A DNA stretch of 8,882 bases from JBDKLC01 sp964500215. Its GTDB lineage: Bacteria; Patescibacteriota; Minisyncoccia; Phycocordibacterales; CAIZLB01. The notes beneath the pieces were generated by a model. The model saw only the letters and a program-made list of their open reading frames with translations. It did no database searches and was not told the origin of the DNA. Both the position numbers and the translations under genes were made by a program. Shown piece after piece: positions 1 to 7,053 of this stretch. The stretch's first letter is position 1. Each line of letters starts with the position of its first letter. The DNA lies in the NCBI GenBank assembly GCA_964500215.1, contig CAZCNA010000027.1, positions 1 to 8,882 on the forward strand. Direction: 5' to 3'.

Positions 1-60
1 TTGCATGCCTTATCCACGCCGCCAGCGTTCATCCTGAGCTAGGATCAAACTCTAAAATAA
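1..60 (-). rRNA. rrs: 16S rRNA, 5' end (partial)
   Basis: Read on the minus strand, bases 53 to 1 contain the conserved 16S 5' sequence: AGAGTTTGATC, then CTCAG, then GATGAACGCTGGCGGCGTG. E. coli position 8 corresponds to base 53, so the mature 5' end should be near base 60. Transcription runs leftward and the rest of the gene lies outside the window. The block reads CCTAGCTCAG where most bacteria have CCTGGCTCAG, a variant I associate with Parcubacteria-like groups. The gene has its own leader and two promoters (136-257) and does not follow directly on another rRNA gene. The identity is certain; the exact mature end is an estimate. Confidence 0.96.
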
Positions 61-135
61 AACCCAAACAGAACAAAAGAAAGGGTATGATTTTTTAGAT
101 CATTGAACTAGACTAAAACTTACTACTTTGCTGTG

Positions 136-165
136 TTTATATATAAGCCTATATGTACTTGTCAA
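136..165 (-). promoter_or_regulatory. 16S rRNA proximal promoter (P2)
   Basis: On the minus strand a TTGACA -35 box (160-165) is followed after 18 bases by TATAAA (136-141). The overlapping TATATA would give a 16-base spacer. Transcription would start near base 129, about 70 nt before the mature 16S 5' end. It is the second of two sigma-70-type promoters ahead of rrs, an arrangement common for rRNA genes. Confidence 0.7.
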
Positions 166-202
166 AAAACATGTGCTCCCCTACAGGTTTCATTTTGTAA
201 GG

Positions 203-223
203 AAAACGCCTTCTGTAAGGCGT
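203..223 (-). other. 16S leader stem-loop at the predicted P1 start site
   Basis: On the minus strand a perfect 7-bp stem, ACGCCTT (223-217) with AAGGCGT (212-206), closes a 4-base loop and is followed by TTTT. The predicted start of the upstream promoter falls at about 223-224, so P1 transcripts would begin with this hairpin. The shape resembles a short terminator. It could stop readthrough from the upstream operon, act as a 5' protective or processing element, or be part of an attenuator. The structure is seen directly; the role is inferred. Confidence 0.5.
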
Positions 224-229
224 GTGGTT

Positions 230-257
230 ATTATAGTCATAGCTGGGACATTGTCAA
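230..257 (-). promoter_or_regulatory. 16S rRNA distal promoter (P1), full consensus
   Basis: On the minus strand TTGACA (252-257) and TATAAT (230-235) are separated by 16 bases, so both boxes match the sigma-70 consensus at every position. It lies between the terminator of the secDF operon and the 16S gene and is the strongest promoter-like sequence in the window. Together with P2 it suggests the 16S gene is transcribed independently of the 23S-5S genes. Confidence 0.82.
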
Positions 258-285
258 GCAACTCCGAGGCATGCCCAAAAGGGTC

Positions 286-321
286 AAAAAAGCCTTATTT
301 ATAGAGCCCTTTTATAGGCTT
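286..321 (-). terminator. Intrinsic terminator of the secD-secF-membrane protein operon
   Basis: On the minus strand AAGCCT (321-316) pairs with AGGCTT (295-290), with an inner TATA/TATA pairing possible, followed by a run of six T. The 5' arm overlaps the end of the 207-residue gene, whose TAA is at 312-314. It would end the operon just before the 16S promoters. Confidence 0.75.
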
Positions 322-935
322 GGTGTCTCCCCCAAAAGCTGCTTATACAAGAACATAAGCGCGAAGTAACTAATAGGTATTGTAATAAGCAAACCAACGA
401 CGAAAAAGAAGAACCCGAGAACGTTGAGTACGAAGGTACAGATGATAAATTGGAGGATATACCACTTGTTTCCTTTGGTCATTTCATAGCTTTTGTTGAA
501 GGCTTCAACAACTGACTGTTCCCGATCAATGACCAAAATAGGAACAAAAATAAACATACATACGATAATAAACCCAGGGACAATGAGGAGAGAAAAACCA
601 GCAATTGTAATAAGAGATAGCAAAACATATGCAACGCAATACTCAAAGAATGTGCCATGCAGCGTAAACAAATCCATTATATGGACATCTTCCCCTTCTA
701 TGATTTTGAGGTAAATAACAGTGTAGCCAATCTTTATGATAATATCTATCGCAAATGTGAGTGCAAAGAAAAGGGCGCCTAGAATCACTGAAGAATCTGA
801 CGCCATTTTCTGAAGGCCGTTGAGGAGAATAGAGAACACAATAACAATTGCAGAAGTAAGAACAAGAAACGAAAGATGTTCTCTTGTCTTCTTGTATCCA
901 AATTCAAATGCAGTTTTGAGAGTGCTCGTATTCAT
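312..935 (-). CDS. Polytopic membrane protein, DUF975/YciC-like
   Basis: This 207-residue protein is almost entirely hydrophobic. About five or six membrane segments are visible (roughly 21-40, 48-80, 99-136, 160-195). Residues 120-158 contain PGF, then VPILVIDRE, then EAF-KSYEMTKGNKW. This matches the pattern P-G...P-x-x-V-x-D-R...EA-x-x-x-S-W-x-x-T-x-G-N that I recognise from the DUF975, YciC and GPDPase-membrane-domain group, whose function is mostly unknown. It lies 52 bases after secF with no convincing promoter between them, so it is probably the last gene of the secDF operon, and its end overlaps the terminator at 286-321. A role in membrane or envelope maintenance fits the neighbours but cannot be shown. 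The start ATG has no Shine-Dalgarno sequence upstream. The family call is by motif only. Confidence 0.82.
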   Translation of the reverse strand: MNTSTLKTAFEFGYKKTREHLSFLVLTSAIVIVFSILLNGLQKMASDSSVILGALFFALTFAIDIIIKIGYTVIYLKIIEGEDVHIMDLFTLHGTFFEYCVAYVLLSLITIAGFSLLIVPGFIIVCMFIFVPILVIDREQSVVEAFNKSYEMTKGNKWYILQFIICTFVLNVLGFFFFVVGLLITIPISYFALMFLYKQLLGETPSL

Positions 936-987
936 ACTACTATTCGTTATGCCTCGCTTAATGCGAAATTGCTCAACTATCCTTTAT

Positions 988-1884
988 CTATCGATCCTTC
1001 TTCTGAAGTTTCTGAACTGTCACCAAAAGCGGACTACCGATGAAGATTGATGAGTATGTACCAACAACAATTCCGAGGATGAGAACGAGTGAGAAGTTTC
1101 GAGTGATTTCAGGACCGAATACATACAATGCAATGAGAGCAAGTACAGTCGTAAGTGATGTGTTGATTGATCGAGCAAATGTCTGAGACACACTCTCCCC
1201 TACAATCGTTTCAAATGATTTCTTTGAATCATGTTCGTGTTTGAGGTTTTCTCGAGTTCGGTCGAATACCACAATCGTATCGTGAATAGAGAAACCGAGG
1301 ATAACGAGAAGCGCTGTTACAAAAAGGGCATCGAGCTCAAATCCACCATTTCGTCCAAGATACGCAAAGATACCAGTTGGGATAATTACGTCGTGCAATA
1401 GTGCGACAATTGCCACAACACCGTATTTCCATGAAGCCACAGGTCGAGATACATGTCGGAACGCGAATGTGATGAAAAGCACAATAGCGAGAAGCACGAG
1501 TATGAGTGACCAGATAGCTTTTCCTTGAAGTTCTTTTCCGAGCACTGGACCTACTGAGTCAAATCGCTTGATTTCTGGAGCTGATTGAATTGAGAGTGTC
1601 TGCACAAGCTGCTGTCGTTCTGGTTCTGTGAGCGTTCGAGTTCGGATGATATAACTATCAGCTCCGGCTGGTCGAACAATCACTTCCCCGAGGCCGAGGG
1701 TATTTACAGATTCCTGAATAGCGTGCTGTTCAGGTCGAGCGTTCTGGTATGCCACTTCGAGGATTGAACCTCCTTTAAAGTCGATACCAAAATTAAGACC
1801 CCAATATGACATCGCAAATATTGAAAATGCGAAGAGGACTACTGAAATGATATAGAATATTTTTCGATAAGTTACAACAAACAT
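988..1884 (-). CDS. secF: Protein translocase subunit SecF
   Basis: SecF forms a membrane complex with SecD that uses the proton gradient to help pull proteins out of the SecYEG channel. The 298-residue length is normal for a stand-alone SecF. After a first membrane segment (about 9-28) comes the LNFGIDFKGGS motif (30-40), then a small external domain with SVGPVLGKEL (110-119). Five further membrane segments follow from about 124 to 287. GFSIHDTIVVFDRTREN (197-213) includes Asp202, which aligns with the conserved Asp of the E. coli LNDTIVV motif implicated in proton use. RSINTSLTT (238-246) is the next family motif. Only 11 bases separate it from secD, so the two are cotranscribed. The sequence before ATG (CACTACCTTT) has no Shine-Dalgarno. 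The stop is TAG, the only one here. The call is firm. Confidence 0.97.
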   Translation of the reverse strand: MFVVTYRKIFYIISVVLFAFSIFAMSYWGLNFGIDFKGGSILEVAYQNARPEQHAIQESVNTLGLGEVIVRPAGADSYIIRTRTLTEPERQQLVQTLSIQSAPEIKRFDSVGPVLGKELQGKAIWSLILVLLAIVLFITFAFRHVSRPVASWKYGVVAIVALLHDVIIPTGIFAYLGRNGGFELDALFVTALLVILGFSIHDTIVVFDRTRENLKHEHDSKKSFETIVGESVSQTFARSINTSLTTVLALIALYVFGPEITRNFSLVLILGIVVGTYSSIFIGSPLLVTVQKLQKKDR

Positions 1885-1895
1885 AAAGGTAGTGA

Positions 1896-3251
1896 TTAAT
1901 TTTTAGTTGGGGCTGATAAATCGCTATTGCCTGAAAGTCCATTGTTGAACAAGAACTTTGTAATACCTCCGGCCTTCTTGATACCGAGAGCAAGAAGGAA
2001 TGTTCGAGATACTGTAATTGCTGTAAACATTGAGACAATTACACCAATGAAGAACACAAGTGCGAATCCTCGAATAAGTGCTGATGTAGCAAATGTGTAG
2101 AGGATAATCGCTGTGATGATACTTGAGAGATTACTGTCTCGGATTGATGACCACGCTCGAGCAAATCCTTCTCGGATTGAACCTTCGAGGTCATGGCCTT
2201 TCTTGAGCTCTTCTTTCATTCGTTCGAAGATCAAGATGTTTCCATCCACGGCCATACCGATAGAAAGGATGAATCCGGCGAGACCTGCTGATGTAAGTAC
2301 CACAGGAATGAGCTTGAAGATAGCCAAGTTAATCAATGTATAAATAACGAGCGATACGATGGCAATAACACCTGGGAGTCGGTACCAAAAGAGCAAGAAG
2401 AGCGCAATAATCACAAATCCCCACATACCAGCTTGTACACTTGCAGCGAGTGCGTCGCTACCGAGCGACGCTCCGATAGTCTGAGTACCGATAAGCTGAA
2501 TAGGTACGGGGAGCGCTCCGTATCGAAGACTTTGTGCCAATGACTTTGCTTCTACTGGTGTGAATCGTCCACTAATCACGGCTTTTCCATCTCGAATTTC
2601 ATCTCGTACAACTGGTGCAGAGATAATTTGACCATCGAGGAAGATAGCAATAACTTTTCCAATATTATTTTTTGTGAGTGTTGCGAAGAGTGTCTTTCCT
2701 TCTTCGTTGAAGACAAGAGATACTGTTGGCTGGTGTGTATTTGGATTGAATTCTACCTGTGCTGTCTGGAGGTAACGTCCTGTGAGCTGTGTTGGTTCGA
2801 ATTGAGCAACCATCTGTTCATCACTGAGTGTTCCATCGAATGTTGCACCTGGTTTTTCTGTTCGGAATTCCAACACTGGAGTTTTACCGATGAGTTCGAT
2901 AGCCTTGTTGATGTCTGTAACACCAGGAAGTTCTACCACAAGCTTGTGAATAGTTTGGCCACCTGAGTTTCCGCTCTCTACCTGAATAATAGGTTCTGAT
3001 ACACCGAAAGCGTTGATTCGTGATTCAATCACACTTCGAAGTGTTTCCATTGTTCCATCAATATCACCAGATGGAATGTTTGAAACATCAGCCTGATATA
3101 CGAGGTGACTTCCTCCATTGAGGTCGAGGCCTAGTTTAAACGGAAAATTTGATACAAAGCCCTGACCCGGTTTCTGTGATGCGTAGACAAAAAGTCCGAT
3201 CAAGATTCCAGCCAGCACAAGAAATATTGCTCCAATTCTAGATTTGGTCAT
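1896..3251 (-). CDS. secD: Protein translocase subunit SecD
   Basis: SecD is the partner of SecF in the export-assisting complex. The 451-residue protein has an N-terminal membrane anchor (6-23), then the D1 motif FKLGLDLNGGSHLVYQ (38-53). A large external domain extends to about 270 and includes TPVEAKSLAQSLRYGALPVP (231-250). Five membrane segments lie at about 273-425. GMAVDGNILIFERMKEEL (332-349) includes Asp336, equivalent to the proton-relay Asp of E. coli SecD, and SIRDSNLSSIITAIILY (369-385) follows. The length is at the short end for SecD, as expected for small genomes, but all family motifs are present. It is the first gene of the operon with secF and the 207-residue protein. A good promoter lies at 3267-3294, with no Shine-Dalgarno before the ATG. 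The call is firm. Confidence 0.97.
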   Translation of the reverse strand: MTKSRIGAIFLVLAGILIGLFVYASQKPGQGFVSNFPFKLGLDLNGGSHLVYQADVSNIPSGDIDGTMETLRSVIESRINAFGVSEPIIQVESGNSGGQTIHKLVVELPGVTDINKAIELIGKTPVLEFRTEKPGATFDGTLSDEQMVAQFEPTQLTGRYLQTAQVEFNPNTHQPTVSLVFNEEGKTLFATLTKNNIGKVIAIFLDGQIISAPVVRDEIRDGKAVISGRFTPVEAKSLAQSLRYGALPVPIQLIGTQTIGASLGSDALAASVQAGMWGFVIIALFLLFWYRLPGVIAIVSLVIYTLINLAIFKLIPVVLTSAGLAGFILSIGMAVDGNILIFERMKEELKKGHDLEGSIREGFARAWSSIRDSNLSSIITAIILYTFATSALIRGFALVFFIGVIVSMFTAITVSRTFLLALGIKKAGGITKFLFNNGLSGNSDLSAPTKN

Positions 3252-3266
3252 ATGATTAGTATCCGA

Positions 3267-3294
3267 ATTATACGTATTTTAGCCTTTTCGGCAA
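3267..3294 (-). promoter_or_regulatory. Promoter of the secDF operon
   Basis: On the minus strand TTGCCG (3289-3294) precedes a consensus TATAAT (3267-3272) with a 16-base spacer. The predicted start leaves an mRNA leader of only about 8-10 bases before the secD ATG, too short for a normal ribosome-binding site, and none is seen. The -35 box lies within one arm of the inverted repeat at 3282-3320. Confidence 0.65.
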
Positions 3295-3320
3295 CTATGA
3301 ACTATACGGGCCGAAAAGGC
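3282..3320. repeat. 11-bp perfect inverted repeat between the sugar transferase gene and secD
   Basis: GCCTTTTCGGC (3282-3292) and GCCGAAAAGGC (3310-3320) are exact reverse complements with 17 bases between them. The repeat starts 4 bases after the sugar transferase stop codon, so it may form a terminator stem for that gene. On the minus strand the stem is followed by TAAAATACG and not by a T run, so it would be a poor intrinsic terminator. One arm covers the -35 region of the secD promoter, so an operator is also possible. The structure is certain; the function is open. Confidence 0.7.
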
Positions 3321-3324
3321 GCTT

Positions 3325-4674
3325 TTAGATGCCTGTACGAGAGAGAAGAGCCTTTATAGTCTTGAGGGCAATCTTTATATCGAGGATAAATGAGCGATGT
3401 TTAATGTAATACAAATCGTATGAAAGTTTTTCTTTTGTTTCTGTCACACCGAGGCCGTGATGCGGATGATTCTCATGATAAATCTGTGCCCACCCAGACA
3501 GACCCGGCTTTATGAGATGGCGGATGGCATAATACGGAATTTGTTGTTCGTAGGTTGCAACGAGCGCAGGCACTTCGGGTCGTGGACCGATAAGAGACAA
3601 GTCCCCTTTCAATACATTCAATAATTGTGGGAGTTCATCGATTCGAGTCTTTCGCAAAAATGATCCGATATGCGTCACACGATGTGATGAATCATTCACG
3701 ACATCCACATCACGACTCACTGACATTGTACGAAACTTGAGTATTCGCACGAGCGTATTATTTTTACCTACACGTTCTTGAACAAAGAAAAGCGGGCCAC
3801 CATCTTCGAGCTTTATGGCAATCCATACGAATGGATAAAATACGAGTGAAATAAGCCCCAAAATCGCTGAAACGACGATATCCATGAGCCGCTTGAGGGT
3901 GTCGTATATGAAATTGGGGGCCGTCGAAATGTGTTCAATAAACCAACTTTCATCAATCAAACCGAGTGGTTCCCGGTCGAATATATCTTCATACAATTTG
4001 TGAGTGTCGATAAACTGCGCACCAGAAAAAATAAGATTATAAAATCCATTGAACAAATGTTGCGCGTCCGGATGCATCAAATCTATAGCGAGAAGAGAAA
4101 TTCCTTTTTCTTTTATAGAATCTTTAAATTTCTGTAATACCTGTTCGTCTTTGAGAGTAGTGGGATCTACAATTTCAACAAAATGAATACTGGCTTGTGA
4201 AGTACTATTGAGCTGATTATATAATTCTGTAATTTCTGTTCCGGCACCAATGAGCACCCCCTTTACTTTGCTTCTTGATGTAAATCGAGGAAAGATAAAA
4301 AATCTCCATGCACAAATCAGTACCGAAGAGATAACAAGATACATAAACAATGTCACCTTCGGCGTAATACCAAGAGTCGGCACGGTATAGAACACAACGA
4401 GTGCAATGACGAGGTTCGCGAGATGCGCTTTGAGCACATTTGCAATGAGCTGCTGCTTCCGCAAAAGAATCGGTTTGTCATACAAACCCGCAATAAAGAA
4501 GACCAATGCCCATACCACAAAGAGCCAGCCAAATGGCTCCATATGCGCAAAAAATAGTTCACTTTTAGGCACAGAAACGTATCTTATGGCTAAGGTAAGC
4601 CATAAAGACAGCACAAATACCGCGATATCACCTATTAAAAGCCCCGTCGATTCTCTTTTATGAATTATGGTCAT
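3325..4674 (-). CDS. Polyprenyl-phosphate sugar-1-phosphate transferase (WbaP/CpsE-like)
   Basis: Enzymes of this family move a sugar phosphate from a nucleotide sugar to undecaprenyl phosphate, the first committed step of a lipid-linked surface glycan. Using the ATG at 4674 (449 residues), four membrane segments occupy about 10-128. A soluble Rossmann-like region (about 137-225, with GVLIGAG near 139-145) follows. The C-terminal bacterial sugar transferase domain runs from about 260: RLMDIVVSA, a hydrophobic segment, then KFRTM (313-317), the catalytic Asp-Glu pair in TRIDELPQ (Asp346, Glu347), GDLSLIGPRPE (357-367) and KPGLSGWAQ (389-397). All hallmark residues are present. A TTG three codons upstream could also serve as start, but it overlaps a TATTAT -10-like box, so the ATG is preferred and the message would be nearly leaderless. 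It is divergent from a GT4 gene, suggesting a shared glycan pathway. The sugar specificity cannot be read. Confidence 0.93.
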   Translation of the reverse strand: MTIIHKRESTGLLIGDIAVFVLSLWLTLAIRYVSVPKSELFFAHMEPFGWLFVVWALVFFIAGLYDKPILLRKQQLIANVLKAHLANLVIALVVFYTVPTLGITPKVTLFMYLVISSVLICAWRFFIFPRFTSRSKVKGVLIGAGTEITELYNQLNSTSQASIHFVEIVDPTTLKDEQVLQKFKDSIKEKGISLLAIDLMHPDAQHLFNGFYNLIFSGAQFIDTHKLYEDIFDREPLGLIDESWFIEHISTAPNFIYDTLKRLMDIVVSAILGLISLVFYPFVWIAIKLEDGGPLFFVQERVGKNNTLVRILKFRTMSVSRDVDVVNDSSHRVTHIGSFLRKTRIDELPQLLNVLKGDLSLIGPRPEVPALVATYEQQIPYYAIRHLIKPGLSGWAQIYHENHPHHGLGVTETKEKLSYDLYYIKHRSFILDIKIALKTIKALLSRTGI

Positions 4675-4730
4675 TTTATGCAATAATATACTATATATAC
4701 GAATTAGAAAATATCGTCTCTCACTTCCCT
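4675..4730. promoter_or_regulatory. Divergent promoter region between two glycan genes
   Basis: This 56-base AT-rich gap must carry promoters for both flanking genes. On the minus strand TATTAT (4683-4688) ends 8 bases before the sugar transferase ATG, which predicts a leaderless or nearly leaderless message. On the plus strand TATACT (4687-4692) would start a message with about 30 leader bases ahead of the glycosyltransferase ATG; that leader (ending CTCACTTCCCT) has no Shine-Dalgarno. The two -10 boxes overlap, so the promoters could compete. Neither has a clear -35 box, so the assignments are tentative. Confidence 0.4.
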
Positions 4731-5855
4731 ATGAAACGTATCCTCTTTGTTATTACGAAATCTTCTTTTGGCGGAGCCCAAAGATACGTCTACGAACTGG
4801 CAACAAATCTCCCAAAAGATGAATTCGATGTGCATATCGCTGTCGGTGGTAACGGCCCCCTCATTGCCAAATTGACTGAAGCGGGCATTCCTGTTCATCG
4901 ACTGACAGAGGCGCAGCGAGATATCCATTTGTTCAAAGAAGTGAAAGTCCTCCATCGCCTCATCACTATTATACGAAAAGTTCGGCCTAATGTTGTACAC
5001 CTCAATAGTCCCAAAATGGGCGGCATCGGATCTGTTGCTGCGCGAATCTGCGGAATCAAAAACATTATCTATACCAACCACGGATGGCCCTTCAAAGAAG
5101 ACCGACCAACATGGCAACGAATACTTATTACAGGATTTTCTTGGCTCACTGTTTATTTTTGTACAAAGACAATTGTGCTTTCAAAAATAGAACAAGATAT
5201 GATTCCGGCGTGGCTCTATCTCTCACACAAATTGGTGCTCATTCCAAACGGCGTGCGGTCGTTCGATCCCCTCAACAGAGAAGACGCTCGGGTATTTTTG
5301 CTTGGACAACATACTGCAGAAAAAATACAACAAGAACATGTCCGCATCGTCGGTACAATTTCTGAACTTCACAAAAACAAGGGACTCATATATGCCATCG
5401 AAGGTTTTGCTAACGCTCAATTACAAAACACTATACTTATTATTATCGGCGAAGGTGAAGAACGAGCGCGACTCGAAGCAGCAATCAAAAAGCATGATAT
5501 CGCAGATAAGGTGTTTCTCGTTGGTCATGTAGATGACGCACGACGATATCTACCTGCATTCGATTACTTTATGATGTCATCAATAAAAGAAGGTCTCCCA
5601 TACGCACTCCTCGAAGCTGGCTCGCTCGGGCTTCCTGTTATCGCAACAGCAATCGGCGGCATCCCCGAAATCATCACAGACAAGCGAGATGGTCTTCTCA
5701 TTCCTCCACATAGTCCAACTGATATTCAAGTGGCTCTCCAATTCGCTGTAACACATCCACAAGATATGCAGAAATATGGTGCATCACTCAAAGACAAAAT
5801 ACAGGACGTATACAGTTTCGAACAAATGCTCATAAAGACAAAAGCGCTCTATTAA
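4731..5855 (+). CDS. Glycosyltransferase, GT4 family (GT-B fold)
   Basis: This 374-residue enzyme probably transfers a sugar from a nucleotide donor to a lipid-linked or surface glycan at the inner face of the membrane. The N-terminal domain has the glycine-rich GGAQRYV (14-20) and HLNSPKMGGIGS (90-101). The C-terminal donor-binding domain begins near 165 with LIPNGV (170-175). GTISELHKNKG (208-218), GEGEERARLE (240-249) and EGLPYALLEAGSLGLPVIAT (287-306) follow, the last giving the E-x7-E pair (Glu287, Glu295) of retaining GT4 enzymes. No membrane segment or signal peptide is obvious. It is the only protein gene on the plus strand, divergent from the sugar transferase and convergent with rodA. 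The neighbour suggests they work on the same glycan, but donor and acceptor cannot be inferred. No Shine-Dalgarno precedes the ATG. Domain content and length are complete. Confidence 0.94.
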   Translation: MKRILFVITKSSFGGAQRYVYELATNLPKDEFDVHIAVGGNGPLIAKLTEAGIPVHRLTEAQRDIHLFKEVKVLHRLITIIRKVRPNVVHLNSPKMGGIGSVAARICGIKNIIYTNHGWPFKEDRPTWQRILITGFSWLTVYFCTKTIVLSKIEQDMIPAWLYLSHKLVLIPNGVRSFDPLNREDARVFLLGQHTAEKIQQEHVRIVGTISELHKNKGLIYAIEGFANAQLQNTILIIIGEGEERARLEAAIKKHDIADKVFLVGHVDDARRYLPAFDYFMMSSIKEGLPYALLEAGSLGLPVIATAIGGIPEIITDKRDGLLIPPHSPTDIQVALQFAVTHPQDMQKYGASLKDKIQDVYSFEQMLIKTKALY

Positions 5856-5863
5856 AGCGCTTT
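5841..5863. terminator. Bidirectional terminator-like stem-loop between convergent genes
   Basis: AAAGCGCT (5841-5848) and AGCGCTTT (5856-5863) form an 8-bp stem with a 7-base loop that contains the TAA of the glycosyltransferase gene. On the minus strand the stem is followed by TTTTGTCTTT, so it also suits the end of rodA about 70 bases upstream. On the plus strand the following T tract is weak. The rest of the convergent gap (5864-5934) shows nothing else clear. Confidence 0.55.
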
Positions 5864-5934
5864 ACTACAACGTATATTCTCTTTTTAGCCACACGTATTT
5901 TTGTGCGATTTTACTCGAACTCGCCTTACCCATT

Positions 5935-7053
5935 TTACGAACCAATAAATTCGTTTTTGATAACTTCTCTATGCATCACGCGTGCATAATTTTTCATACC
6001 CATCAGTACACCGAGGCCTAAGAATTCAGCCACAACATGAGAGCCTCCGTAACTCATGAATGGCACTGGAATACCCGTCACAGGCATCACTCCAATATTC
6101 ATCCCGAAGTTAATAATAAGGTGCGTCATAAAATAGATGGCGAGCCCCGTTGCGTACAGCACTTCAAAATTTGTTTCTCCTCTCATCGCATACCACAGCA
6201 CACGATAGATGATGATTCCATAAAGAATAAATAAAATAAGTACGCCGATGAATCCCCACTCTTCGGCAAAAGCCGCAAAAATAAAGTCTGTCTCATACTC
6301 AGGCAAAAACTTGAGACGTGATTGCGTACCGTACCCAATTCCCTTACCCAACAACTCGCCAGAACCCACCGTAATCATAGCCTGATACGCGTTGTACCCC
6401 GTTCCTCGGACATCAGCGAGCGGATGAATGAAGTTCATAATTCGAGCCTTCTGATACGGCTTGAATCCAAAATTCCACAAACCTGCAAACGAAACAATTC
6501 CAATCAAAAATACGAGTGCGAGATGCTTCTTGGAGATACCAGACACAAGCACCATGCCGAACCAAATCAAAGAAATAACGATCGCAGAACCGAAGTCTGG
6601 TTGCATGAGCACCAGCAAGAATAATACAAACGCATAGAAACCTGAGACTATGATATGCCGAATATGTGCAATCTCCACATGTCGTCTTGAAAAATATTTT
6701 GCCAAAATGAGAATGAGCACGAGCTTCGCGGTATCAGCAGGTTGAATAGAAAAGAATCCAAAACTGATCCAACTTTTTGATCCTTTCACAACACTACCGA
6801 ATATGAAAATCGCAAACAACGACAGTATAGATAAACTAAACAAAATGAGAATAACCCTCGAACGACGCAAAAATCTAAAGTCAATAAAACTACAAATATA
6901 AAAGAGGACGAACCCCACGCCAATCCAAATGAGCTGTCTACTGAAGTGATTTCCATCACCCGTAAACGATTTCATGGTAACAAGCCCTGCCCCTAGAATA
7001 GGCAAAAGCGCTCCCACAATATACCAATCAAGCCTGAATATGCCCTCTTTCAT
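5935..7053 (-). CDS. rodA: Rod shape-determining protein RodA (SEDS peptidoglycan polymerase)
   Basis: RodA polymerises lipid II into glycan strands during cell elongation, working with a class B penicillin-binding protein that is not in this window. The 372-residue protein has about ten membrane segments. SEDS-family motifs appear in order: GSKSWISFGFFSIQPAD (91-107), MQPDFGSA (150-157), GYNAYQAMITVGSG (219-232), LLGKGIGYGTQSRLKFLPE (234-252), the YETDFIFA segment (253-260) with Asp256 near the position of the essential Asp of characterised RodA proteins, and VTGIPVPFMSYGGS (325-338). The GTQS-LPE-TDFIFA pattern favours RodA over FtsW. Its ATG overlaps the preceding stop by one base (TAATG), so its translation is probably coupled to the upstream gene; there is no Shine-Dalgarno. 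The function call is firm, the RodA versus FtsW choice slightly less so. Confidence 0.93.
   Translation of the reverse strand: MKEGIFRLDWYIVGALLPILGAGLVTMKSFTGDGNHFSRQLIWIGVGFVLFYICSFIDFRFLRRSRVILILFSLSILSLFAIFIFGSVVKGSKSWISFGFFSIQPADTAKLVLILILAKYFSRRHVEIAHIRHIIVSGFYAFVLFLLVLMQPDFGSAIVISLIWFGMVLVSGISKKHLALVFLIGIVSFAGLWNFGFKPYQKARIMNFIHPLADVRGTGYNAYQAMITVGSGELLGKGIGYGTQSRLKFLPEYETDFIFAAFAEEWGFIGVLILFILYGIIIYRVLWYAMRGETNFEVLYATGLAIYFMTHLIINFGMNIGVMPVTGIPVPFMSYGGSHVVAEFLGLGVLMGMKNYARVMHREVIKNEFIGS

Noticed and set aside
61..311. A tRNA gene or riboswitch in the 16S upstream region
   Set aside because: No cloverleaf with a T-loop consensus and no known riboswitch motif was found; promoters, a hairpin and a terminator explain most of the stretch.
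133..369. 78-residue plus-strand open frame in the 16S leader region
   Set aside because: It runs through the 16S promoters, the leader hairpin and the secDF operon terminator on the opposite strand. It has no ribosome-binding site, and its composition is not protein-like.
4675..4683. TTG start adding three residues to the sugar transferase
   Set aside because: It coincides with the likely -10 box; the ATG at 4674 is the better start. The difference has no effect on the function call.
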